Shown here: positions 6,148 to 12,930 of the stretch, in pieces
How positions within the stretch are numbered: the first letter of the stretch is position 1
Layout: the number at the start of each line of letters is the position of its first letter
Source of the DNA: RI-283 sp964487925
GTDB taxonomy: Bacteria; Pseudomonadota; Gammaproteobacteria; SZUA-140
Direction: 5' to 3'
NCBI GenBank assembly: GCA_964487925.1
Contig: CAZASZ010000058.1
Coordinates: forward strand, 1 to 12,930
DNA length: 12,930 nt
Translations under genes and position numbers: made by a program
Notes under the pieces: model-generated
The model's input: only the letters and a program-made list of their open reading frames with translations
Told to the model about the DNA's origin: nothing
Databases searched by the model: none

Positions 6148-7092
6148 TCAATGAAACACTGCCGAATCCGGATGGAACGCCATCCAGGCAAACCAGAAGC
6201 CGGTGGTGCTGGGAATAAGATTCTCTTCTTCATCAAACAGTTGCGCCGAGCGATGTTTCTTGTCGAAGCGAACGACGATCTTTTTTCCGTTTATTTCGTC
6301 GAAAACCTCGCCGGAAGTGCGCGCCAGTTCGCTAAACGGGTAGGCCTTGAAGTGCCCGTCGATCTCGACACCCAAGACTTGTTCCTTCGGATGATAACGC
6401 CGGTCAAGGTGGGTGACGGGAAAATAGATCTCTTCGGATATTTCATAGCCCGCATAGGGAGAGCGGTTGTAATCGCGCCGATAACCGGTGTCGGTGCTTA
6501 GCACTTTGGTTGCTGGGTACCGTTTGCGCCAGTCACTCCAAGTGGTGTGCTCCAACGGTAACAGGTGCAACTTTTCTCCGTGCAGTTGGCCTGAGATGGC
6601 TCGGGTGAGGATTTGCGACCAGAGAGACTCGGTCTCCCGGTCGTAAAGCAGCAGGTCGCTGTTGTAGAGCAATCCCGAGACGCCAAAAGTTTTCGCCTTG
6701 CGGCGGGCGCTGCTGAAGGCTACGCCAGTGCCGCAGAGAGGGCAGAAACTGATGACGACAGGCTCGCCGGAAAACTTGTCGTTCACGATCTCATGCCAGT
6801 TGAGGATACGGACGGGGTAGGCCCGTGCGGTGCCGTTGTGATAAAGGCCAAGGACTCGATCGTCATCTGTCAGGAAATCGGCACGGCGTGCGCTTACGAA
6901 CTTCGGTTCGTCGATGGCCGGGATACCGTCACGCGGCGGGCCGCCTCGGAAAATTTCATTGACCGGCACACTGGCGTTCGACAGATCGAATCCATTGAGA
7001 GATGGGGCAGGAAAGGCCGGCGACATCAGCAGCAATAACAGACTGCCGAGTATCCAAGGGTTTGTATATCGTATATTTATCACGCCATTCAA
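6148..7092 (-). CDS. Secreted DUF3179-domain protein
   Basis: This protein of 314 residues belongs to the DUF3179 family, which has no established function. An N-terminal hydrophobic stretch (13-28, ILGSLLLLLMSPAFPA) looks like a Sec signal peptide with cleavage near residue 29, so the protein is probably periplasmic. Family marks are RAYPVRILNWHEIVND (90-105), SFCPLCGTGVAF (115-126), SGLLYNSDLLLYDRETESLW (139-158), a ...GEKLHLLPLEHTTWSDW... stretch and KAYPFSEL. The C117-P-L-C120 pair could bind metal or be redox active; this is inference. No ATG fits the reading frame: the listed start is TTG at 7092, while a GTG at 7083 lies about 10 bases after GGGG and may be the true start. It stands alone, converging on the antitoxin gene and divided from pepN by an IS remnant. 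No partner gene hints at a role. Confidence 0.82.
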   Translation of the reverse strand: MNGVINIRYTNPWILGSLLLLLMSPAFPAPSLNGFDLSNASVPVNEIFRGGPPRDGIPAIDEPKFVSARRADFLTDDDRVLGLYHNGTARAYPVRILNWHEIVNDKFSGEPVVISFCPLCGTGVAFSSARRKAKTFGVSGLLYNSDLLLYDRETESLWSQILTRAISGQLHGEKLHLLPLEHTTWSDWRKRYPATKVLSTDTGYRRDYNRSPYAGYEISEEIYFPVTHLDRRYHPKEQVLGVEIDGHFKAYPFSELARTSGEVFDEINGKKIVVRFDKKHRSAQLFDEEENLIPSTTGFWFAWMAFHPDSAVFH

Positions 7093-7199
7093 TCCCCGCT
7101 TTCATTGCCGCCCGGCGACGAGCGACCTACAGAATAGTCGGGGCTGACGCTAAAGACTTACGCCGTCGCGGAACGGGAAAGCACCAAAAGGGGACGGAG

Positions 7200-7616
7200 T
7201 GGACTTACCCCGGAACAGTAGACACGCTCCAGCCTCATTTTGAGGCACTTTCAAATGCCTCGGGACTGACGCCGCCTAGATGAGTGTGTTGGCGAGTGCG
7301 ATTGTAGAACATTTCGATGTAATCGAAAATATCTGCGCGGGCTAAATCACGTGTTTTATAGATGCGCTTCTTGATTCGCTCCTTTTTTAGGCTGCTGAAG
7401 AAGGACTCGGCAACCGCATTATCCCAACAATTACCTCGTCGACTCATACTGGGCTCCAGATTGTTAGCCTTTAGAAAACGTAGCCAGTCATCACTGCCAT
7501 ATTGTGAGCCCTGGTCTGAGTGTACGATAACAGTGTGTTGTGGGCGTTGTCGCCAAACAGCCATCATCAGCGCATTCAGAATGATTTCACGCGCAAGGGT
7601 TGGCTTCATCGACCAG
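7200..7616 (-). mobile_element. IS3-family insertion sequence remnant, 5' part deleted
   Basis: The 3' portion of an IS3-family element remains, oriented right to left. Its preserved outer end appears to be at 7200-7224, beginning TGGACTTACCCCGG and ending AGTAGACA, with the 5'-TG terminus typical of IS3-family inverted repeats. The transposase stop lies 10 bases inside this. The other end is lost: family similarity stops at about 7616, and no matching inverted copy of the end is seen between 7616 and 7862. The element therefore cannot transpose by itself. Confidence 0.65.
7235..7615 (-). pseudogene. Truncated IS3-family transposase (OrfB, catalytic C-terminal part)
   Basis: About 126 codons of an rve-type DDE transposase survive in one open frame. 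Visible are the second catalytic aspartate in IVHSDQGSQYGS and the catalytic glutamate in WDNAVAESFFSSLKKE. They are separated by 35 residues, the DD(35)E spacing of the IS3 family. The typical end RTRQHTHLGGVSPEAFE is intact. The first catalytic aspartate and all N-terminal sequence, including OrfA, are missing. Similarity begins at WSMKPTLARE (7615). An in-frame ATG at 7648 adds 11 unrelated residues from flanking DNA and probably has no function. No internal stop or frameshift is present, so the truncation looks fairly recent or the fragment has escaped decay by chance. Confidence 0.88.
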
Positions 7617-7862
7617 GGATATGGCGGGGTCGGACCAGCGCAACCCATTGACTATTATAGGATATGATTCAGAATAGGCGGTGTTTTAGCCCTTAGAACC
7701 CTCTTTTCAGGGATGAAATGGTGACGTCAGCGGCAAACGGGGCCAAACAAATATTGAGGCCTTTGCTATAATTTCGACTCTCTACATGGAATTAATTCGA
7801 GTCCGACTCTGTTATTTTTATACGCCTTGTCGCCAACTCCATGCTATCTCTAGGAATTCCCC
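7616..7862. other. Intergenic region upstream of pepN
   Basis: No gene is visible. Features seen are a perfect 8-bp palindrome TGACGTCA at 7722-7729, a short 4-bp hairpin CCCT-cttttc-AGGG at about 7699-7712, and a possible upstream promoter, TTGACT at 7648-7653 with a poor CAGAAT -10 at 7670. The clearest element is the extended -10 promoter described separately. The left part abuts the IS3 deletion breakpoint. Confidence 0.5.
7764..7772 (+). promoter_or_regulatory. Extended -10 promoter of pepN
   Basis: TGCTATAAT combines a perfect -10 hexamer (7767-7772) with the TGn extension. The matching -35 region (CAAACA at 7744-7749, 17-base spacer) is weak, as is common with extended -10 promoters. 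Transcription should begin near 7779, leaving a leader of roughly 85 bases. The pepN ribosome site AGGA (7852-7855) lies 7 bases before the ATG. Confidence 0.65.
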
Positions 7863-10487
7863 ATGACTACCACCATACCCCAGACCATCTGCCTCGAGGA
7901 ATATCAGGCACCCGCTTACGACGTGGTGTCGCTTCACCTGCACTTTGATCTGCACGAGATGGAAACGGTGGTGACCGCCACCCAGCACCTGAAACGGTTG
8001 CGTGCCGAACCGCTGGTGTTGAATGGCGAGGATCTGGCGCTGCTCTCCATTACGATAGACGGCGAAACGCTGGCGCCGGGAAGCTACGAGGTTTTGGATG
8101 AGTCGCTGACGATCAATGACCCGCCCGCCGAATTCACGCTTACCATCCGGACGCGCATCAATCCCAAGGAGAACACCACCCTCGACGGGCTCTATCTCTC
8201 CAGTGGCAACTTCTGCACCCAGTGCGAGGCGGAGGGCTTTCGGCGGATAACCTATTATCAGGATCGTCCCGATGTCATGACCCTCTTTACGACGACCATT
8301 GAGGGTGACAAGGGGAAGTATCCGGTGTTGCTCTCCAACGGCAACCTGATCGACAGCGGCGAATCAGGCAATGGCCGTCACTGGGCCAAATGGGAAGATC
8401 CCTTCAAGAAGCCCTGTTATCTCTTCGCTCTGGTGGCGGGGGATCTGCAATATATCGAGGATCGCTTCATCACGCTGTCCGGCCGCGATGTGATCTTGCG
8501 CATCTATGTCGAGGGCCACAACATCGACAAGTGCGAACATGCCATGGCCTCGCTGCAACGCGCCATGAAGTGGGACGAAGCGGTCTACGGCCGCGAATAC
8601 GATCTCGATATCTATATGATCGTTGCCGTCGACGATTTCAACATGGGGGCCATGGAGAACAAGGGCCTCAACGTCTTCAACTCTAAATTCATCCTTGCGA
8701 GGCCCGAGATCGCCACCGACACCGACTACGCCCAGATCGAAGGAGTGGTGGCCCACGAATATTTCCACAACTGGTCCGGCAACCGCGTCACCTGTCGCGA
8801 CTGGTTTCAGCTCAGCCTGAAAGAGGGTTTTACCGTCTTTCGCGACCAGAGCTTCAGCGCCGATATGTTCTCGCACGCCGTCAAGCGCGTGGAGGATGTC
8901 AACATCCTGCGCAGCGCCCAGTTCGTCGAGGACGGCGGTCCCATGGCTCACCCGGTGCGTCCCGACGCTTATGTCGAGATCAACAACTTCTATACCCTCA
9001 CGGTCTATCAAAAAGGGGCCGAGGTGGTGCGTATGATCCAGGCGCTGGTGGGCGCCGATGGATTCCGCAAGGGTACCGATTTGTACTTCGAGCGCCACGA
9101 TGGACAGGCGGTGACCTGCGACGATTTCGTGAGCGCCATGGAGGATGCCAACCATATCGATCTGACTCAGTTCAAGCGCTGGTACAGTCAGTCCGGCACG
9201 CCTGAGGTCACGATCCGAACCGACTACGATGATGAGGCAAGCACTTATCGCATCACCTTCAAGCAGAGTTGCCCGCCCACGCCCGGCCAGCCCGTCAAGT
9301 TGCCGTATCACATCCCGGTAGCCATGGGGCTGATGGACCACAACGGAGAAGGCATCGAGCTCCAGCTACAGGGTGAAGAGACATCGGGGGGCGTCCATCG
9401 GGTTTTGGACCTGAAGGAGGAGATGCAGACCTTCATCTTCATCAATGTCGATGAGGCGCCGATCCCTTCTGTCTTCCGTCATTTTTCGGCGCCTGTGAAG
9501 ATTCATTACGATTACGGCGACGAAGCGCTAGCCTTCCTCATGGCCCATGACGACGACGAATACAATCGTTGGGATGCGGGGCAACGCCTTGCCATCCGCT
9601 GCATCACCCAGCTCGTCGAGGGCGAGGCCAATGCCAGTCAGGCGACGCTGCAACACTTCAGCGATGCCTTCGGTGCCTTGCTGAAAAACGTCGAATTGGA
9701 TGCCAGCCTCGTGGCCGAGGCGCTATGCCTGCCGAGAGAGAGCTACCTCGGCGAGTTCTTCACCCCGGCCGATCCCGTCGCCATCCACGATGCCAGGCGC
9801 CATTTGATGCGTACGCTGGCGCAGGCTCACGAGGATGCCTTGTGGGGGCTTTACGAGGGTTTGGCACAGCCTGAGTACCATATCGATGCGGACTCCATGG
9901 GGCGGCGTGCGCTACGCAATACCGCCTTGGCGTATCTCATGTGCCTCGAGACCGAGGCGGCGATTGTGCGCGGCTATGATCAGTTTGAAACGGCCAACAA
10001 TATGACCGATGTCATGGCGGCCTTGAGTGCGCTTTGTCAGATCGATTGCAGCGAGCGCGAAACGGCGTTGGCGGCCTTTTATGCCCAATGGAAACATGAA
10101 CCCTTGGTAGTCGATAAATGGCTCATCCTGCAGGCGACGTCGCAAGTGTCCGGCACGCTGGATCGGGTCAAGACGCTCAAGGAACACGAAGCCTTCAATA
10201 TCAAGAACCCGAATAAGGTGCGTTCATTGATTGGCGCCTTCTGTTCGAGCAACCCTGCACAGTTTCACCAAGCCGATGGGGCAGGGTACGAATTTCTGGC
10301 AGACAATGTGTTGACGCTCGATGGCATGAATCCCCAGATCGCCGCGCGCCTGTTGTCGCCGCTGATCCAGTGGCGCCGTTATGACAATTCCCGGCAGGCG
10401 CAGATGAAGGCGCAATTGCAGCGCATCCTCGATACGGCAAACCTTTCCAAGAACGTGTACGAAATCGCGGCCAAGGGGATGGTGTAG
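7863..10487 (+). CDS. pepN: Aminopeptidase N (M1 family zinc metallopeptidase)
   Basis: This cytoplasmic zinc aminopeptidase removes N-terminal residues from peptides late in protein turnover. Its 874 residues compare with about 870 in E. coli PepN. The exopeptidase motif GAMEN is at 262-266, and the zinc site HEYFH at 298-302 (ligands H298 and H302, general base E299) has its third ligand E321 in LKEGFTVF. The transition-state tyrosine is Y382 (TVYQKGAEV). Each is one residue later than in E. coli. Domain order is an N-terminal beta domain (to about 195), the thermolysin-like catalytic domain (to about 440), a small beta domain (to about 550) and a large helical C-terminal domain. The ATG at 7863 has AGGA 7 bases upstream and its own extended -10 promoter. 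It is transcribed alone and ends 9 bases from the convergent MFS gene. No signal peptide is seen, and nothing suggests loss of function. Confidence 0.97.
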   Translation: MTTTIPQTICLEEYQAPAYDVVSLHLHFDLHEMETVVTATQHLKRLRAEPLVLNGEDLALLSITIDGETLAPGSYEVLDESLTINDPPAEFTLTIRTRINPKENTTLDGLYLSSGNFCTQCEAEGFRRITYYQDRPDVMTLFTTTIEGDKGKYPVLLSNGNLIDSGESGNGRHWAKWEDPFKKPCYLFALVAGDLQYIEDRFITLSGRDVILRIYVEGHNIDKCEHAMASLQRAMKWDEAVYGREYDLDIYMIVAVDDFNMGAMENKGLNVFNSKFILARPEIATDTDYAQIEGVVAHEYFHNWSGNRVTCRDWFQLSLKEGFTVFRDQSFSADMFSHAVKRVEDVNILRSAQFVEDGGPMAHPVRPDAYVEINNFYTLTVYQKGAEVVRMIQALVGADGFRKGTDLYFERHDGQAVTCDDFVSAMEDANHIDLTQFKRWYSQSGTPEVTIRTDYDDEASTYRITFKQSCPPTPGQPVKLPYHIPVAMGLMDHNGEGIELQLQGEETSGGVHRVLDLKEEMQTFIFINVDEAPIPSVFRHFSAPVKIHYDYGDEALAFLMAHDDDEYNRWDAGQRLAIRCITQLVEGEANASQATLQHFSDAFGALLKNVELDASLVAEALCLPRESYLGEFFTPADPVAIHDARRHLMRTLAQAHEDALWGLYEGLAQPEYHIDADSMGRRALRNTALAYLMCLETEAAIVRGYDQFETANNMTDVMAALSALCQIDCSERETALAAFYAQWKHEPLVVDKWLILQATSQVSGTLDRVKTLKEHEAFNIKNPNKVRSLIGAFCSSNPAQFHQADGAGYEFLADNVLTLDGMNPQIAARLLSPLIQWRRYDNSRQAQMKAQLQRILDTANLSKNVYEIAAKGMV

Positions 10488-10496
10488 TCGGGGGGG

Positions 10497-11687
10497 CTAC
10501 GACCTTGATTGTTCAGACTGCGCCGGCAGATAACGCCATAGCAGAAGCGCGATAATGACCAGGGACAATTGCCCGAGCGCCAGCCAGTCGGGACGATGGC
10601 CCAGTAACGGAACGGCCAGGCTGGCGATCAGGGCATTGCCCATCATCTGCATGAATCCCTGTACGGCCGACGCGGCGCCGCGATTGTGCGGAAAGCAGTC
10701 CAGACTCAACACCATCATGGCCGGCATGGCGATACCGATACCCATCGTGTAAAACATCAAAGGGATGATGGTGGTGGCCGGCATCGGCGACAAGTTCAGC
10801 GCCTGGCCGGCATTGAGCACGGCCCCTATCGCCATCAAGGTCAAGGCCAGCTTTACCGTGCGCTCCGCGTGCCAGCGATGGGCTAGACGCCCGCTCAGCC
10901 AGGCGCCGCTTATAATGCCGCCGAACAAGGGTACGAACAAAATCGCAAAATCATCGACGCCCAGCTTCAGGAAATCGAAGACCACCGTGGGCGCCCCGGC
11001 GATGTAGAGAAACATGCCGCCGAAATAGCAGGCCACGATAAACACCAGCGACTGAAAGCGGCGATGCAGTAGCGTGTGACCGTAGACTCGGGCGACGTTG
11101 ACCGGATGGAACGACTGGCGCATTGACGTGGGCAACGTTTCCTGAATCCACAGTAGGATCATCAGCAACACCAAACCGCTATACAGGGCTAGAAAATAGA
11201 AAATACTGTGCCAGCCAAACGCATCGTGCAACCAGCCACCGACCACTGGCGCCACCGCCGGCGCCAAGGCGAACAACATCATGACGCGTGACATGGCGCG
11301 CTGCGCATCCTGGGGAGAATGCGCGTCGCGAATCATGGCCCGTCCCGCCGCCAGACCGCCACCCGCGGCGACACCTTGTAACAGACGGAAAAACAAAAAG
11401 CTGCCGTAGTCTCCCGCCAGGGCGCAACCGGCGGAAGCCAACAGATACAACAATAGCGTCGACATCACGACTGTGCGCCGCCCCAGCCGATCGGACAATG
11501 GTCCCCACACCAATGTGGAAACAGCGAACGCCGCCAAATAAAACGCCAGGCTCTGGGACAATAAGGCGCGGCTCACGTCGAATTCGGCTTCGATGGCCGG
11601 AAACGACGGCAAATAGGTATCGATCGTAAAGGGACCGATCATCGTCAGCAATGCAACGATCAGGGTCAGGTGTTTGGGTGGAGTCAC
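10497..11687 (-). CDS. Bcr/CflA-family MFS drug exporter, GTG start
   Basis: This inner-membrane proton-coupled antiporter (396 aa) is predicted to have 12 transmembrane helices. The N-terminal TIDTYLPSFPAIEAEF (21-36) is characteristic of Bcr/CflA exporters and includes the membrane-embedded acidic D23. Motif A is GPLSDRLGRR (62-71), a motif-C-like APAVAPVVGGWL (142-153) marks an antiporter, and RLLQGVAAGGGLAAGRAMIRD (101-121) is also typical. Family members export chloramphenicol, bicyclomycin, sulfonamides or, for E. coli Bcr, cysteine; the substrate here cannot be read from sequence. The start is GTG at 11687, 8 bases after the stop of the aminotransferase-like gene, so the two probably share one transcript. 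The ribosome site is weak (AAAGAG immediately upstream), so expression may depend on coupling to the upstream gene. Its 3' end faces pepN with 9 bases between stops. Confidence 0.92.
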   Translation of the reverse strand: MTPPKHLTLIVALLTMIGPFTIDTYLPSFPAIEAEFDVSRALLSQSLAFYLAAFAVSTLVWGPLSDRLGRRTVVMSTLLLYLLASAGCALAGDYGSFLFFRLLQGVAAGGGLAAGRAMIRDAHSPQDAQRAMSRVMMLFALAPAVAPVVGGWLHDAFGWHSIFYFLALYSGLVLLMILLWIQETLPTSMRQSFHPVNVARVYGHTLLHRRFQSLVFIVACYFGGMFLYIAGAPTVVFDFLKLGVDDFAILFVPLFGGIISGAWLSGRLAHRWHAERTVKLALTLMAIGAVLNAGQALNLSPMPATTIIPLMFYTMGIGIAMPAMMVLSLDCFPHNRGAASAVQGFMQMMGNALIASLAVPLLGHRPDWLALGQLSLVIIALLLWRYLPAQSEQSRS

Positions 11688-11695
11688 TCTTTGTG

Positions 11696-12838
11696 TCAGA
11701 CGCGGAAACCAGCCGCCATCGCCAGGGCGGCATCGATCTCTTCATGGGTGTTATAGAAGTGTGGCGAGAAACGCACACCACCGCAACGGGCCGCGCACAT
11801 CACCCGTTGCGACATGAGGTGCCGATAGAGCGTATTGGCATCCACTGTTGCATGCGCGAAGGTGACGATACCGGCGTGGCGTTCGCTGTCGGGGTTGGTT
11901 ATGAGTCGAAGTTGTGGCGATTGTTGTACCTGTTCCATCAGATAGCGAGCATTCTCCAGCACGCGTTTTTGTACCTCGGTCATACCAAGCGCCAACAACA
12001 GCTCGATACTGGCCTGCAGTGCATGAACGCCGAGCATATTGGGGCTGCCACACTCGAAGCGCCGTGCCGAATGCGCCGGTTTCCAGTCGGGTGCGTCAAA
12101 GTCGCCATGGCGTTCCACCATGTGCCAGCCGAATTGTTTGAGTGCGAGCAGTTCCCGTCGTTCGGGACGCACATAGAACAGCGCCACACCCTCCGGGCCC
12201 AGCATCCATTTGTGGCCATCGGCCATGACGAAGTCGGCCTGGCAGGCCTGGACATCGAAATCCAGGGCGCCGATGCCCTGGATGGCGTCGACGCAAAACA
12301 GGATATCGCGGCTGCGGCAGAACTCGCCTAGGGATTCAAGGTGCAGGCGCAGGCCGCTGGCGTACTGTATCCAACTGATGGACAGCAGCCGCGTCTGTCG
12401 ATCGCAGGCCTGCATCAAGGCCTGTTCAGGTGTATCCGCCGAGGCCAGATCCACGCGTCGGACGCTGATGCCTTGCTCGGCCAATGACTCCCAGGCGATA
12501 CGATTTGACGGAAACTCCTGGTCGCTGATCACGATATTATCGCCGGCCCGCCAGGGCAAGCCATAGGCGACCACCGACAGGGCCTCGGAGGTGCTCTTTA
12601 GCAGGGCGATATCTTCGTCGGTCGGGGAGTTGATGAGGTGGGCCAATCCCTGACGCAACCGCGTTTCCACTCCTATCCAGCGTGGATAGCCCTCCGAGCC
12701 GGAGCGGGCGTTCTCTTCGGCAAAGCGTATCACCGCGTTACGCGTGCGTTGTGGCCAAGGGGCCACGGCGGCATGGTTTAGATAGATCAGTCCATCATCA
12801 AGGCGGAATTCATCCTGCCATTGTATTCGAGCTTGCAT
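11696..12838 (-). CDS. Class V PLP-dependent aminotransferase-fold enzyme
   Basis: This cytoplasmic PLP enzyme (380 aa) has the class V (NifS/CsdA/isopenicillin-N-epimerase-like) fold. K210 in ADGHKWMLGPEG should form the Schiff base, D184 in FCVDAIQGIG contacts the pyridine nitrogen, and NHAAVAPWP (21-29), KSTSEAL (81-87), RFECGSPN (260-267) and R356 in VRFSPHFYNTHEEID are further family marks. In SufS/CsdA-type desulfurases a catalytic cysteine sits in a loop just before the YNT.EE region. Here the loop is short (CAARCGGVRFSPH), resembling relatives that lack desulfurase activity, so a true cysteine desulfurase is unlikely. The exact substrate is unknown. The ATG at 12838 has GGAG 6 bases upstream. 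It is the first gene of a two-gene operon with the downstream MFS exporter (8-base gap). A palindrome lies 40-55 bases upstream of the start. Confidence 0.9.
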   Translation of the reverse strand: MQARIQWQDEFRLDDGLIYLNHAAVAPWPQRTRNAVIRFAEENARSGSEGYPRWIGVETRLRQGLAHLINSPTDEDIALLKSTSEALSVVAYGLPWRAGDNIVISDQEFPSNRIAWESLAEQGISVRRVDLASADTPEQALMQACDRQTRLLSISWIQYASGLRLHLESLGEFCRSRDILFCVDAIQGIGALDFDVQACQADFVMADGHKWMLGPEGVALFYVRPERRELLALKQFGWHMVERHGDFDAPDWKPAHSARRFECGSPNMLGVHALQASIELLLALGMTEVQKRVLENARYLMEQVQQSPQLRLITNPDSERHAGIVTFAHATVDANTLYRHLMSQRVMCAARCGGVRFSPHFYNTHEEIDAALAMAAGFRV

Positions 12839-12853
12839 TACCTTCTCCGGGAG

Positions 12854-12875
12854 AGGCCTATCGACCGGCCTTTTT
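12854..12875. terminator. Hairpin with T-run in the leader of the aminotransferase gene
   Basis: AGGCC (12854-12858) and GGCCT (12867-12871) pair across an 8-base loop, and the + strand continues with four more T. It reads as a small intrinsic terminator for + strand transcription entering this leader. No + strand gene precedes it, so it could instead be leader structure on the - strand or chance. The stem is short, so confidence is low. Confidence 0.3.
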
Positions 12876-12878
12876 CCT

Positions 12879-12893
12879 TTAACAGCCTGTTAA
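12879..12893. promoter_or_regulatory. Palindrome upstream of the aminotransferase/exporter operon
   Basis: TTAACAG and CTGTTAA form a perfect 7-bp inverted repeat around a single central C. It lies 41-55 bases upstream of the ATG at 12838, where a repressor or activator site would be expected. No clear sigma-70 promoter is visible on the - strand in the remaining 37 bases of the window. The regulator is not present here. Confidence 0.4.
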
Positions 12894-12930
12894 TGCCAAG
12901 ACATGTCGTTTACCGGAGCATCATGCTAGC

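Noticed and set aside
8364..9341. Long open frame (325 codons) antisense to pepN
   Set aside because: It lies wholly within the conserved catalytic half of pepN. Its protein has no recognisable domain, and long antisense frames are expected in GC-rich genes.
10484..10500. GTAG...CTAC hairpin between pepN and the MFS gene as a shared terminator
   Set aside because: The stem is only 4 bp and no T-run follows on either strand.
11651..12331. 226-codon + strand frame over the aminotransferase gene
   Set aside because: It is the antisense shadow of a well-supported PLP enzyme gene, with no ribosome site or domain.
11696..12838. Cysteine desulfurase (SufS/CsdA) assignment
   Set aside because: The fold and PLP residues fit class V, but the cysteine-bearing loop typical of desulfurases is shortened and replaced by CAARCGGVRF.
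1..12930. CRISPR array, tRNA or rRNA gene
   Set aside because: No regularly spaced repeats, tRNA cloverleaf or rRNA-like segments were recognised on reading; a dedicated scan was not possible.

Overview
The window looks like chromosome from a GC-rich gammaproteobacterium. It carries a PepN-type M1 aminopeptidase whose active-site residues sit within one residue of their E. coli positions, a four-component export system laid out like E. coli ybhG-ybhF-ybhS-ybhR, and a Bcr/CflA-type drug exporter. I cannot name a genus from sequence alone.

Layout. (1) 258-5343, + strand: a five-gene export operon with almost no gaps. It encodes a HlyD/YbhG-like lipoprotein adaptor, two ABC ATPases and two ABC-2 permeases (YbhS- and YbhR-like). 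The two ATPases correspond to the two halves of the fused E. coli YbhF, here separated by an ATGA stop/start overlap. (2) 5344-7862: a patchwork, partly AT-richer, accessory-looking segment. It holds a RelE/HigB-like toxin followed by an XRE antitoxin (+), a secreted DUF3179-family protein (-), and a 5'-truncated IS3-family transposase (-) that still has a likely terminal inverted repeat at one end. (3) 7863-10487, +: pepN, with its own extended -10 promoter. (4) 10497-12838, -: a two-gene operon of a class V PLP-dependent aminotransferase-fold enzyme followed by a Bcr/CflA MFS exporter. It converges on pepN with only 9 bases between the stop codons.

How the genes work together. The adaptor, ATPases and permeases should form one inner-membrane-to-periplasm efflux complex, with an outer-membrane channel supplied from elsewhere. 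The two ATPases have complementary defects: the first lacks the H-loop histidine and the second has LPLGY in place of the LSGGQ signature. Both defects fall in the same composite ATP site, so a heterodimer with one working and one degenerate site is predicted. The toxin-antitoxin pair has a strong promoter whose -10 box lies 9 bases before the toxin ATG, so the message is nearly leaderless. A 10-bp inverted repeat spans the promoter and the start codon and is a natural candidate for the antitoxin operator.

I found no RNA genes, CRISPR array or intact mobile element. Nothing here is clearly a new multi-gene system. The most unusual items are the asymmetric split ATPase pair, the leaderless toxin with its overlapping operator, and the aminotransferase/exporter pair.
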